Shown in pieces: positions 37,031 through 49,100 of a stretch of DNA of 64,000 nucleotides; position 1 is the stretch's first letter, and each line of letters opens with the position of its first letter. The notes beneath the pieces were generated by a model. That model was not told the origin of the DNA, ran no database searches, and saw only the letters and a program-made list of their open reading frames with translations. Source of the DNA: Sclerotinia nivalis (lineage: Eukaryota > Ascomycota > Leotiomycetes > Helotiales > Sclerotiniaceae). The stretch lies in contig JAPEIS010000003.1 in the NCBI GenBank assembly GCA_029531795.1, positions 372,001 to 436,000 on the forward strand, given 5' to 3'. A program made the translations under genes and the position numbers.

Positions 37031-37833
37031 ATGCCCCAACCACCCCTCCGCATCGCAATCCTCGAATGCGACACCCCCCTCCCAAACACCGACGCCAAAT
37101 ACCACGGATACGGCGGCGTATTCTCGTCGCTCCTGGAGCGCGGGACCACCACTCTCACACCACCCCTCCCGGTATCCTCTCTACAAATAGGTTCCTACGA
37201 CGTAACGCTCCAAGAATATCCCACACTCTCATCTATCGACGCGATATTAATTAGTGGATCGCGATTCACGGCCTTTGATTCGGAGCCGTGGATTGTGAAA
37301 TTGGTGGAGTTTGTGAGGAGGGTTTTGGAGCAGGGGAGGGTGAGGGTGGTGGGGATTTGTTTTGGACATCAGATTGTGGGGAGGGCGATGGGGATGAGGG
37401 TTCTGAGGAATGAGAGGGGGTGGGAACTTAGTGTTACGGCTGTTGAGTTGACGGGCAGGGGGAAGGAGATTTTTGGTTTGGAGAGTTTGGTATATTTTCC
37501 TCTTCGATAAGAAATGAGGATTTGGAGCTAATCTTTTGACAGAATATATTTCAAATGCATAAAGATATGGTGTATGAATATCCTGAAGAGGTGGAACAAT
37601 TAGCATATACGGATAAATGTGCAACGCAGGGAATGTATATTAAAGGGAGATTAATGACTGTCCAAGGACATCCGGAGTTTACTAAGGAAATTGTAAGGGA
37701 AGTGTTGGAGGCAAGACATGCTTCAGGTATTTTTGACGATGAGACTTTTGAGGATGCAATGAGTAGGGTTAATAAGGACCATGATGGTGTGAAAGTAGCT
37801 CAAGCTTTCTTGAAATTCATTATGGAAGATTAG
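37031..37833 (+). CDS. class I glutamine amidotransferase-like protein
   Basis: Stand-alone class I GATase domain of 249 residues. Exons 37031-37489 and 37543-37833 with a 53-nt intron; the join reads LESL/NIFQMHKD. The nucleophile Cys is in GICFGHQIVGRAMG and the His-Glu pair is in VQGHPEFT, so the catalytic triad is complete. It resembles the fungal GMP-synthase-like amidotransferases (relatives of YLR126C), which are probably hydrolases or deglycases of unknown substrate. There is no synthetase domain, so it is not GuaA itself. A polyadenylation-type AATAAA lies at 37899-37904 just after the stop. Confidence 0.9.
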
Positions 37834-38934
37834 GCGGGTATTCTCCTAAAAATTGTATATTTCTGCTAAATGGAAGCTTCCCGTGACACTCATGTGACAA
37901 TAAATACTGATACAGGGCTCTTTTGAGTCTTGTAATTGGAATGAGTACAATGAACAATCTTTCCTAATGCTGCAACAAATTCTCACCAATTGCTAGTATT
38001 AAACATTCGAAGCCAGAACAATGATTACCACCACCCAATCTATCCAAATCTTCCTGAGCCTGACTCTACCTCAAAACTTCATCCATAGATCCTCGAAGTC
38101 TATATTCCACATATTCCGCAGCGTCTCATAATAGCCCGATACTCCACACCAAAATACTCCGCTTCAGCAAATGCTTTCCCGCTTCCAACATACTACACCA
38201 AGAAAAGATAGGGAAATTCCATCTCGTCTTCTCAGCACATTGATATAATTACCTAAATCCAGCAACATTTCAAAATAATCAAGTTTCCAAAGTGCAGTCC
38301 AAGGACAATCTTCGCATTGAACGAAATGGCTTTCAATATATCCATGATTGAAAGTTATAGACTCTGAAGGGCGGAAATCTCCTATGGTGTATTCTTGATG
38401 AAGGGTTGCTTGTGGTAAGATCGGTTTGAACAATTATTTATTCAAGAAACCATCGCCTTTTATACCGAGGAGAGAAATATAATCCTAATCGTCCCAGAAT
38501 CATGGGAAAGAAACCGAGGGAAAAAAGAAAGAGAGGCGAAGCAGACACGAGGTAGGCTATAAAGATTGAGATATGTACGAGTAATCTTGCGGTAGAGGTG
38601 ATTGAGCGGATATCTATCCACTGAGATTAAATGCATGTAGTATGTATTACTCGAATTTTTACCGGTATGGGAAAATTCTAGAGACTACTCCGAGTCTCAG
38701 AAAACAAATAGAAAGGCACATAACCTAATACAATAAGGACGAAGAGAAGAATCTGCAGATAATTGGAACACCAAGAAAGCTTTCGTGTATTGAACTATCC
38801 GATGTATAAAATGATTTAAAGCTCAAACTGGACTCGGATTGTATATAGATTCATCGCCGTGTTATTGCGGCCTTACACCTTTCATCTACAGCAATTTCCC
38901 AAGAAAAACCATATCATACTACATCTCGCACAAC
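37834..38934. other. intergenic, one unassigned minus-strand frame
   Basis: About 1.1 kb between convergent 3' ends. A minus-strand frame at 38164-38433 (about 89 codons) is protein-like in places but has no usable ATG and a stop just upstream. It may be an exon of a broken gene, but I cannot support it. The remainder is AT-rich with nothing recognised. Confidence 0.45.
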
Positions 38935-40396
38935 TCACTTCCTCAAACTCAAAGCCCATTTCACAGCCGGGACTTCTTCATCTTCCCTCAAGATAGGTGG
39001 TTCAGGTCCCAGAGGAGCGATACTGAATGGATTGATCTAGATTGAAATTAGTACACAGCATGGCCGTAAAAAAAAAGGGGGGGGGGTAACATACCTGAGT
39101 GTGACTCTTTGTATAATGGTTCTTAATATGAGTGAATTCGGTCGTCTCTCCGAATGCTGGAACATTCCAATACAAATTTCTCAACCATTTATGGATATAC
39201 GGATATCCTGATCGAATGTCCCGGATGTTTGTCTTCAACACATTAGCTATCGTCATATCCACCCAAAGCGCTGAATCGAGTAGACACATACCTTAAAATG
39301 CTGGACATAGACGACATCGAATCTGACGATTGTGGTAAATAACCTGACATCCGCTTCGGTAATATTTTTTCCATAATAATACGGTCCCTCATTCTCACTC
39401 AAATGTTTCTCTACACGATCCAAGGAAGTGAAGAGTTGAGTAACAGCTTTCTCATAAGCTTCCTGCTTGGTAGCGAAACCAGATCTATAGACTCCATTGT
39501 TGATATCATTATATGTCCATTCATTCGTAGCTTCAATCTCTTTCTGTAAATTCGCAGGAAAGAGATCGACATTCTTGTATTCCGGGGCAATAACATCATC
39601 AAACTATTTGGATATCAGCACCTAATCCCAAATTTTGAGAGAATGACAGGAACAAGTAAATCCAAACTAACCTCGGTATAAAACATCCTAATAATCTCAC
39701 TACTCTCATTACTAACAATCTTTCCCTGCTTCACATCATAAAGAGTCGGAACTGTGAATCTTCCAGTATATTCCGGATCAACCTGAAAGTATATATCTCT
39801 CAAATGCGTATAACCTTTATGGGCTTCAACGGGAGATGAAGTAACGTTATCACCCGGGATATCATCTTCAGCAGTCGCAAATCTCCATCCTTCTTCTTGC
39901 ATATGCCAGTGTACACTGGTATATGGAATGATATCTTCGAGGCCTTTGAGTTTGCGTACGATCAATGTGCGATGTGCCCATGGACAAGCATAAGATACCT
40001 AATGGTGGTTCTGGTTAGTCGGGAGAGAAGCTTGACTTAGGGAAGGTGTGGTTACATAGAGATGGTATCTTCCTTTTTCCGGTGGGAATTCCCCTCCTTT
40101 CTTGATGAAATTTCGAAAGTGGGATTGACCTCGCTTGAATTCTCCAGATTTATCATTAAGTGCTACCCACCGTGTAATTTTTTGCTCGGACTGTATGTTT
40201 CGCATGTCAGCTATTATTTAAGTTGCTTATGTACCTCCTGAGAGCTGGCGAGCTGGCGAGCTGGCGAGCTTCCAGACATCAAGGAGCTTGGAGGCTAACG
40301 AACCATATTTGTAGATTTAATAGAACTGAAAGCTCGTATTGGTAATTTTGAAAGAGTTGGAAGCTGCGCAGATAATTGATGAAGTCGAGAAAGCAT
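38935..40396 (-). CDS. Ecm4-type (Xi class) glutathione S-transferase, likely mitochondrial
   Basis: S-glutathionyl-hydroquinone reductase type GST, 368 residues. Exons from the start: 40396-40304, 40190-40056, 39998-39672, 39603-39292, 39232-39095, 39036-38935; every intron is phase 0. The catalytic Cys81 lies in YACPWAHR, the Xi-class motif. Other landmarks are FTVPTLYD, NESSEIIRMF, ITEADVRLFTT and YPYIHKWLRNLYW. The first exon encodes an Arg/Ser/Leu-rich, acid-free stretch (MLSRLHQLSAQLPTLSKLP) that looks like a mitochondrial presequence and ends with a second Met exactly before SEQKIT, where cytosolic homologues begin. Intron 1 has an unusual GTTCGT donor. The enzyme reduces glutathionyl-quinones formed in aromatic and quinone stress. 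UBA1 lies upstream in the same orientation. Confidence 0.88.
40242..40270. repeat. 8-bp tandem repeat in GST intron 1
   Basis: About 3.6 copies of GAGCTGGC inside the first intron of the Ecm4-type GST gene. Short enough to be replication slippage. Confidence 0.85.
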
Positions 40397-40791
40397 GAAT
40401 TTACTGGAATGAAGAAAAAGAGGCGACGTTATTACCCTTTATATCATGTTACAAAGGAAGAATATGGAGCTCGAGGTGCCACTGATGGCGGGGTAGAATT
40501 GAGATTGGTCATCGATTAGAGCTGTGCTTTGATATCCCTGCCAATTGCTTACATTTCTCCTGCAAAGCACTTACTAAGTTTACATAACCCACGGAAAATT
40601 GAGCTTTTTGAAGCCCGAAACCGATTACTAGATAATCTCAAATCTCATAGTAATATATCATGGATATTTTCGCAGAATTAAAACGCGTTTGCTTGGTAAA
40701 ATATTTATATTTCGCTGAATTCATAATCCACGTGCTGTTCTAATTTTCATAGTCCCATAAAAAAGGATGCCACTCCCACTTCATTGTATCG
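40397..40791. other. intergenic between GST start and UBA1 3' end
   Basis: About 395 bases that must hold the promoter of the minus-strand GST gene and the 3' UTR of UBA1. A CACGTG palindrome lies at 40729-40734, about 335 bases upstream of the GST start. Nothing else is seen. Confidence 0.5.
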
Positions 40792-43700
40792 TTAATTGCC
40801 CAACTTCATCATGATGTAAGGAACTTCTACATCTTCTTCATTCTGATCCTCAACACAAATTTCGAAGATTACCGTCTTTTGGTGACTTGGAATAGGCTTC
40901 TTAGAGATGAGCTCAACAAGTTCACTAAGCTTCAAATGCATGCGATCCGCCAACTTTGCCTTGGAAAAGAAGCTGGCATACAGGAGACTGACACCTGAAC
41001 TCAACATACTGATGCCGAGACCCTTGTTCTGTGAGAAATCATCGATGAGTTCTTTGAGTGTGATGTTTTCAACCTCAAATCGATCCCAAAGTTTGTCAAT
41101 AGAGACATCTCCTGTGTGACCCTTGTATGTAGCTTTTGGACTAGCGATAGGCTCACTAAATCCAAAGAAAGGTAAAGCCAAGTTGACGAAACCATTCTTG
41201 TATTGTTCGATGTCATCCTTGCCATCAACGATCTTATAGAACTCCAGGATTACCAATCCAGTGGCAAGAGCAGTGGTTGTTGCAATCGCAGGAATAATCT
41301 TGCCAGCAATGAACTTTGTCTTATGTCTGTCGGCAAGCTCAATTTTGTAATTCTCGGCACGCAAGTTACTGGCAGCCGTGATGAAATCAATGTGGTGATT
41401 TGAATCATCATCCTTTTCAAACTCAACTGGCGATAGTCTCAATCCAGCCATTGATTTTGGTGATGGGAGCTTGTTGGTGAGGTTTTGAAGCTCCGCGCTG
41501 TCATCGAAGGATGAGTTATTGGCAGCATTTGGATCCTAAAAATATTAGAAATACTTCGTAGGGCAATGGAACGGAAATTAAACTTACAGGCTCACTATCA
41601 TCAGCTTGAATCTTAACGGAAGAACTTGGAGAGAAATCGGGAATGATCATGTTATCAAGGACTTTTTGAATTGTGCTTGAGCCGAGTTCGCTAGTGTTGA
41701 TGCCATAGTTGAAAGCGTGGAGACTAGCACCAGCGACAATGAAGCCCCAATGATATTGGTTCTTTGGATCAAACTTCAATGGATCTGGAGCACGTTTTGG
41801 TCCAGACCAAAATTGTGTACCGCTTGATGTGGTTGAATCTTTCGGGAAGTTGTACAGTAATTGCTGAATGTTATTGTTGTATTGCTTTTCGAACTGCAGA
41901 CGAGCCCATTTAATACAATCCTCGACAGTCAATGGCTTATCCTCAACTAAGAAATCTAGAATCGTCTCTAGAGTTGCTTTTTCTTGACCACCTTGTTTCA
42001 GGGTACTTTCAAGATAATTTGGCTGCGTAAGGTATAGATTGACTGTTTCCGCTGGCTTGACGAAGTATGACTCAAACAACTCTCGGGACCAGGCAATGGT
42101 ATGCTCAATCTTGTTGGGGAAACTTCGGAGCGTACACATTGGGAAAGATTGCTCAGGAGGATCTTGAGAGCTGGAATATGACTCGGTCAAGTGAGGGAGA
42201 ACAACTTGTGTGTTACACTTGGTACCTAGAGTTCCACTCTCCAGCAAAGGCTTTCGGAAAAAGACACAACGACGGTCAACGTAAGTTCGAGCATCAACGT
42301 TGTCAAGGGCGTTAGTGACACCATCAAGCTGATGCCAAAATTTCTCATCGAAAATGTGTTCAGTATCCGGACCAACTCGATCACGCATAGTAACAATATG
42401 ACCCTTAAGATCAGGGTTCATTGCTTGAACTGCCTCAGCAGCACAATCGCTCTTCAATTTCCCAACATCCTTAGGTCTGAAGAGGAATTGACGGTTGAGA
42501 TTACTCTTCTCGATCGAATCCATATCGGTGACGAAGATTTTCCCCTTGGGACCAGTGGCCAAACCAATCATAGCCCAATTCTTCAACATCTCGCAACCAA
42601 TGGCACCGGCACCCACCAAAAATTGGTTGATATTGGCCAGCTTATCTTGGTATTCTTTACCAAATACAGCAATCTGACCATCATATCGAGTATTGAGGGG
42701 TTTGCATGTTTCCTCGGTTCGTTGAAAGCTGGTGGGGAGGGACTCTAAAGAATCAAAGTACATCCATTGGCAGATCGGGTGGAATTTTCCGGAAACAGCC
42801 TTCAATACTTCTTGAGCTGCAAGACCACCGAAGAAAGCTGCCATTGGGTTCAAATCACCTTGAGCTTGGTAACTTAACTCGGCAATCAACTTCTCATCAA
42901 CTTCGATATCCAACTTTTGCTTTTTGATGAAAGTCTTAGCAGACTCAATAATGACTATAGAGTCTTCTTTATTCATCGGTCTGGGAAGGCGGCCTTGAGA
43001 TTCCTGGAACCCATGAAGAGCCTGGAAACCAACATGGAGCTGCTGAGGGCGATCGAATTTCGCATAATCGGAAATAAGGTGTTCTGGATCTTTCAAAGCA
43101 ACTGACAATGGCTTGAAGTCGATGAATTTTGGCATCTTAACCTGATGATACATTCCACCCCTTTGGTATTGACCAAGTCCTGTGACATCCCCGATAGAGA
43201 AAGTGTATGGCCCCTTGACTGTTACTTTTCGAGGGTCCGCGCTGTTCAGAGCTTCTAATCCTTCCAATTCGGTGAAAGTAACGTAATCCCCATCTTCAAG
43301 GCCATGTCTTGTTTCATCCAAGGCGGAAACCAAACCTTCCTCATCGATTCCAGCAACAATGCCGCTTACTGGAGCTTCGCCTGTTGGGTCAAGAACAGTG
43401 AACTTTTCCCCAAAGTCGCAAAATATTGATCCAAAGAGACCAAAAGTATCCGCAACTACTAGATAAATTCCCTTCTTATGTAAATAATCACCGATAATTA
43501 TTTGATCTTTGAGAGGGGTATTGGTTAGGACCACGACTTGGTATCGATCGAAATGAGTGAGGTCATCTGTCAAGCTGCGGGAGCTAATGTTAGCAAAGGT
43601 ATAACCCCGCGCCAAAATGAACTACTAACCTTAAAGACTTGTGAACGGAAACCGGGGTATATGCGTTTAGTTCAGCAACGCGGGGTGCGGTCACTTCCGC

Positions 43701-43982
43701 TCTTGGATTCCCAACATCTTCAGGATGTAAGAAGAATTGAGATGAAAGGTCGGCGATGACTGCGGGCGCAGGGTCGTAAAGGGTAAGGCTTTTGACACCT
43801 GCCAAAGCGATATTCTTTGCGATTTCCACACCAAGTCCCTTAAGTCCTACAATGAGCACATTTGAAGCACCCATGCGCTTCATGGCCTCATGTCCTAAAA
43901 CATAAAGTTGTCTACTGTAGAGGGACTCGTCGATTTCGGTATGCCCAACCACCGACTCATCCACCTGCATCTTAGTCTCCAT
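40792..43982 (-). CDS. UBA1: ubiquitin-activating enzyme E1
   Basis: Activates ubiquitin with ATP and passes it to E2 enzymes. Exons 43982-43630, 43574-41588 and 41535-40792 give 1027 residues, the usual E1 length. The inactive adenylation half starts near residue 22 ([32 protein letters not shown]). The active adenylation site includes [13 protein letters not shown] and [11 protein letters not shown], and the catalytic Cys598 is in [10 protein letters not shown]. The C-terminal ubiquitin-fold domain ends [14 protein letters not shown]. Intron 1 has two possible acceptors 12 nt apart, both in frame; I chose the distal one because the proximal AG is too near the CTAAC branch site. The start is uncertain: an upstream exon at 44134-44129 (ATG ACG) spliced to 44006 would add ten residues in frame. 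Confidence 0.95.
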
Positions 43983-45395
43983 GTCTGTATTTTTTGTATG
44001 TATAGCCTAAAGAGAAAGTAAATCTGTATTAGTTTATGCAAAGCTAAAATGAATGTTATGGCTTGGTAGAGATTGAAGCTTGAAGCTCTTGGTGTAGCTG
44101 TCGCTTTGGAGGGGTAGCTTTCACCTACCGTCATGATCTTTTTATCTGGCCTCTGAGAATCCGCGTCGGAGAGTTTACGCTTTCCCAGGTTGCCAGCACC
44201 GTTTAAATCTATTGTTGATGAAATATTGACGTTTGGTAAGTGTTCCAGAAAAGGGTGATTTTCTGGTTCACTAAATTGTACCAACTTTAAGGCTCGGGTC
44301 GTGAGTAGTTGGATATTGTGGGGTTTACCGCTGTGTGAGTTGGGGTAACGGTACAGTAAATTCACTGCGCTGATAACGTTCTCAAGAAGAAGTTGGGTTG
44401 TGTGATTCCAGATTTACTAGGATTTATCTGTTTATTTTATCTTTTGATTTAAAAATGAATGCGTGGATGAAATGTGAAGTGGTATTTAACAGAAGTTATT
44501 GATAGAAACACCAGAAGAATTGGAAACTGCTGGTTGCTTACAGTATCAAAAAGTCTTTCGCCTCGCACAATCTAAAGGTCCCCAGCCACTGAGGCTTTAA
44601 GATTGACAAATGGAAACATCTAGAGTTAGCCAAGCTAAAAATGAGACAACTAACATTTTCATTTCACTTCCACAGCGCCGCACAACTCGGTGTGAGAAGG
44701 TATAACAACGTGTGAGTATCAGTAACTGAGCAACGACATAGATAGATATGGACATGTTATGTCATTCTACGAGTGAGTAGCTCGTAACTCAGTCAGTTGT
44801 AGATTTGGTGCCATTTAATTAAAGGTTTGATGTAAAACAATAATGGTGCTTGTATGCGATGGAAATTATGTCATTTCAAAGGCCTGTGCTAATAATGATT
44901 TCGTGAGGTTTAATATGGATGTTTGCAGCAACTTGACCGAATTACTTGTCAATCTTGAGCCGTAAGACTAGACGGAGAAGTTCATTTACATTGTGTCTGT
45001 CTTCTTGATGTCGCTTGTAAATGACCGGCGGTATCATAGTTCAATACAAAGGCCCTCGTTATCCCGAATCAACCTTTTACGTGCTGTACGTGAGAAGCGG
45101 TATCTTAATCCTAGCTCTAGGGCGCCTTGGAGATTTAGTTTCATTGGTCATGTATCTCGTCTTTTCACTTCCGTATATACTCGAGTAATATTTATAGATT
45201 TAAAGTCCATCACAAAGGTCAAATGCGTAGTAATTTCAGAGAAACAATGTAGTATTCATTCTCAACTCAATGGGCGGTTCATGCATGCTTATATGCTTCC
45301 ACCACTATGTATTCGTTCATTCATTCATTCATCGTGAGCCTGAGCTTCCTCGCCATTTGACGATCTATGGTTGAACACTTTTGAATATCGCGCAT
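43983..45395. other. UBA1 5' region and FKBP12 3' region
   Basis: About 1.4 kb. The 44129-44420 part is an open minus-strand frame without an ATG until 44134; it encodes a basic nuclear-signal-like GKRKLSDADSQRPDKK stretch and can be spliced in frame to UBA1. The rest (44430-45395) is AT-rich with only short frames and a CATT repeat near 45310-45335. Confidence 0.5.
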
Positions 45396-46128
45396 TTAGT
45401 TGATCTTCTGAAGCTCAACGTCACTGCAGATGTTGTTAGTGGAGAACTTTGTGGATCTGGTCTGTTAAATCTGAGACTTACAAGAGGAGAGTTGAGTTAG
45501 CTGGGATGACAGGGGGGAAACCGCTATAAAATGAAAGATCAGCAATTCCGGCCATCCATTGTATTGTAGCCGTTTTTTCCCGAAAGTCAAACCCATTGAG
45601 TCGACATATGGAAAGAGAAACGGTGGGGATGGGATTAGAAAGGTCTTACCGGGCACCATAGGCGTAGTCACTATGAAGATATTATTAGCTTGACCATTTA
45701 ACAATGCATTGGCAGATGTCACTTACGGAGTAATATCCAAGGTAGCCTTCTCACCGACCTTCATGGTTGTGACGCCCTCGTCCCAGCCTAACAACCAGTC
45801 AATAAGCATCCAACATCACTTTTATTAGATAGCGGGATAAAATACCCTTGATGACTTGACCGACACCGATTTCAACAACGAAAGCACCACGGCCGACAGA
45901 TGAATCGAATCTGCGAAGAAGTTTGTTAGTCACCGAATAGGGAAGAGTATGGCATTACAATGAAAAAAGGATTGGGGCTTTTGGATGGACTTACTGGTTA
46001 CCCTTTTGCGTCTCAGGAGTGTTTCCCTTGGTATTCTTCAACCATCCAGTGTATTCAATGGTGACGGTATCTCCAGGCTTAGGAGTTTCACCAGCACCTT
46101 CCTTCAAGATAGTCTTTGTGACGCCCAT
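45396..46128 (-). CDS. FPR1: FKBP12 peptidyl-prolyl isomerase
   Basis: Cytosolic prolyl isomerase and receptor for FK506 and rapamycin; 116 residues in six exons: 46128-45995, 45910-45846, 45787-45727, 45670-45650, 45523-45482 and 45423-45396. The spliced product is a complete FKBP domain: GDTVTIEYTGWL, FDSSVGRGAFVVEIGVGQVI, KGWDEGVTTM, ITPDYAYGARGFPPVIP and the terminal LLFDVELQKIN. Drug-pocket residues are visible (Tyr of EYTGWL, Asp of FDSS, Trp of GWDEG, Tyr of DYAYG). Exon 4 is a 21-nt microexon encoding the YAYGA loop. Exons after the first are so short that only the first one gives a conventional ORF; gene finders could miss the rest. No signal peptide, so it is the cytosolic form. Confidence 0.93.
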
Positions 46129-49100
46129 GATGACGTTTGTGCGAGAGAAGTTTCTGTATTGAAATTTGGTTTGAATTGGAATTTTTGAAGAAGATAGTCT
46201 CAGACGTGAGATCAAATATGACATGTGGAAGAAATCGAAGAGAAGGAATCAGAAGTTTGGAAGGGGGAGAGTGAATGCTTTATGCAATTTTTTTAGAGTC
46301 AATGGCGTCGCGGGGGAATTTTGGGAAGATTCCGGTCTTGGTAATTTTGGAACGATAGTAGGTGGGGCTTAAAGCAGCTCACAAGCTTGTTCATGACAGC
46401 CTCGTAGGGTATATTTCTTCTCACCTAATAGTTTTCCGCCTTTTCGTACCTGGCCTACAACCCCCATTTCTTCTAGATAATTCCTCTGATAAGTCCAGCA
46501 TACATCAATGCATATATTACTGGGCCTATTAAGAACTATTATGTACGTCTACTTATTTTCTTTTCTTTTTACCAGGGTTTGCCGTGTCCCTAGATAAAAC
46601 CCACACAACCCGATCTTTGATATGATATGATATGATAAAACCCTTGAATCTGTATCCGGTATTCCGGTATTGGCCCTACCGATCTGTCCAGGCCTTGTCT
46701 AAAGGGTAATTCATTATGTTTATCGCATCTACCGCCGAAAATCAACTAACTCCACCTTAAGCTAGTACTTATTATTGCTTCTTTCTCCACGTATGGATGC
46801 TTGCTGTTCTATCACGAAATGCAAACTCAAATCTCCTATGAGACGCCCAACTTTACATCGGGAAACGTGGGGGGAAACAAGTCTGAAGCTCCTCCCCTGA
46901 GATCAGAAAACACTCGGCATCCCACGGGATATGCAAGGGAAGATATGGCAGAGAGACGGGCGGTTATTGGATCTCCGGATAATACCAATTGATGTTGCTA
47001 TACCGTACCAAACGGAAAGGCAACAAACAAGCAGGAAAAGATCATCGATTTGCAATGAATGGTTTACCACCAAGTGTGGCAATTTTGATGGCTAATCAGT
47101 ATCAAAGGAAAAGGATTGATCATTTACCTTGCGTCCATGATACTTGAGATGTGGTCGGTATGTCGGTATACCCTCTGTGGTACTTTAAATGCGGCCAGCA
47201 CCCGTGTTTGTGCCACCTTGAAGTCAAGTTAGCCAGTCGGTATTCAGATATAACGCCTCTTATTCACAATGACCCCACGAAATTATAACGTCTAGCTTAT
47301 GGCGGTTCTCTAACAATCTCAATATAAAGTCATACTATGCTTTTTATGATCTACAAATCGCTTCAACTTTGGAGACGAAAAGCCAAAAATCCTACTTTCA
47401 TTCTCCGCATAGCAAGGCTATGATATTTTGCCAAAAGGCCACCTGCTTTCTTGTTCAAACTCCGCTGCTGACTGCATATCTATTTACTAATCGGATGCGT
47501 TGGTGTTTGTGCATATTAGCGGTTTAGCTTTTGATTCTATACAATCTGACATTCTGCATATTTTCGGTGTAACGATATGTCAGATTTGAGAAAATGACCG
47601 ATCTAGAGGAAAGGTTATCCTAACGAGCACAAGTATACACTGAGCCGAAGTAAGGGTGATAAATAACGATATAAGAACGAGCAAGAATTTTTGGCTGAAA
47701 TATCGGGTACAAGAAGATCGCCATCGGCAATCAAGTCGGCCCGGATAGACATATCCCTAGCATTAGCGCCTGGTGTCTCTGTATAAAATTATATCAAATA
47801 TGATATGATTCTCGCAGGTTAGTAACTGCTGGCAATGCGGGATCTCAACTTAGTAGTAACAAAATACGCCCTAATTGCCGCTGTCACACTCGCATGAGGA
47901 CGGAATCATGTGATTCCTTTGACATGGAGATACCATTTTGAGAAAGTCCTGCATCGGATCCACCAAAGTGCATTGTATTGTGATACACGGCAAACCCAAA
48001 TTCTGTTAGGCGGGCTACCCGATTTCTCATTTTCATTGTGCGCATGGATGCTGTGTGATGATTCCTTGTTATTGTGGGTAGTCAACCCAATGTAGAAGTT
48101 CACGCAGAAATCTAAAGTTATATTGAACAAGCATACTGCTGATTTCACCCCCAAGGGTCTCGAGGGAAAAGTATTCTAGTAGACTAGCACCTGGAATGAT
48201 CTACGATCTGAGATACTGACACCTTAGCTACGCTACTATGTCAAGCGGAGATATATCTGCATCATTCTTGTTCGGTACCAGCATGATGAATTTTGGGTTT
48301 TTACTAAGTAATTTGTAATTTGCCGGTGTCTTCTAGCTAATATTTATGTCAATAATTACTATGGTTAAGCATATCAAGCTCCAAGAATGTCGAATTGCAT
48401 TTGAGGGTCACATTGAACCAAATGGGCCCCTAGTTCCCCTCAATCTTTGCGGATTCTAGATCCTGTCACCTACCTAAATGCATACCTACATTAAATACCC
48501 AGAGTCCTTCCATCTACATACTCGATTCTGCAAGTATTGCAACATCGAAACATATCAAGACGCATCACTGTTCCCTGCGCGCACATTACCAATCCCACCC
48601 TATTTCATAACCACTTCACATCCACTTCCTTTCTATCTTCAAACCGATTCTACACGCTTTATATCCTTAACGCATACATCTTCGTACATATTCCGACACC
48701 TATCAAACGTGCATGCCTAGAAATTCGTATATATCATTACTGGCACAAGACCATATCTCTCTCTAATCTACCATTTCTTATGATATTTCTGGATTGCAAC
48801 CATATCATCCGGAAGTGATTGGATGGCAAATCGATGTAATTCTGGCCGGTCGAATCAGGACACGATATATCCATTTATCTAGAATGAAAAACCGAGCGGC
48901 ATGAGAACCGGCCGATTCTGCAAACAAATGATCAACAATCACAGGTCGTCGTTGCGATTCAGGAGATAGAAAGGATCACCCTCTCGGATAGAAGAGGAAT
49001 GGGAGCTGCGCCAAGATATGAATGGGGCAGGGTATTTACAGTGCTATACGTTGCTTTCTTTACCGATACTGTCTTTATCTATCGGTAGTCTTTACAAGCT

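Noticed and set aside
38164..38433. 89-codon minus-strand frame in the GATase-GST spacer
   Set aside because: Begins with TTG right after a stop, has no useful ATG, and no partner exon or family could be found.
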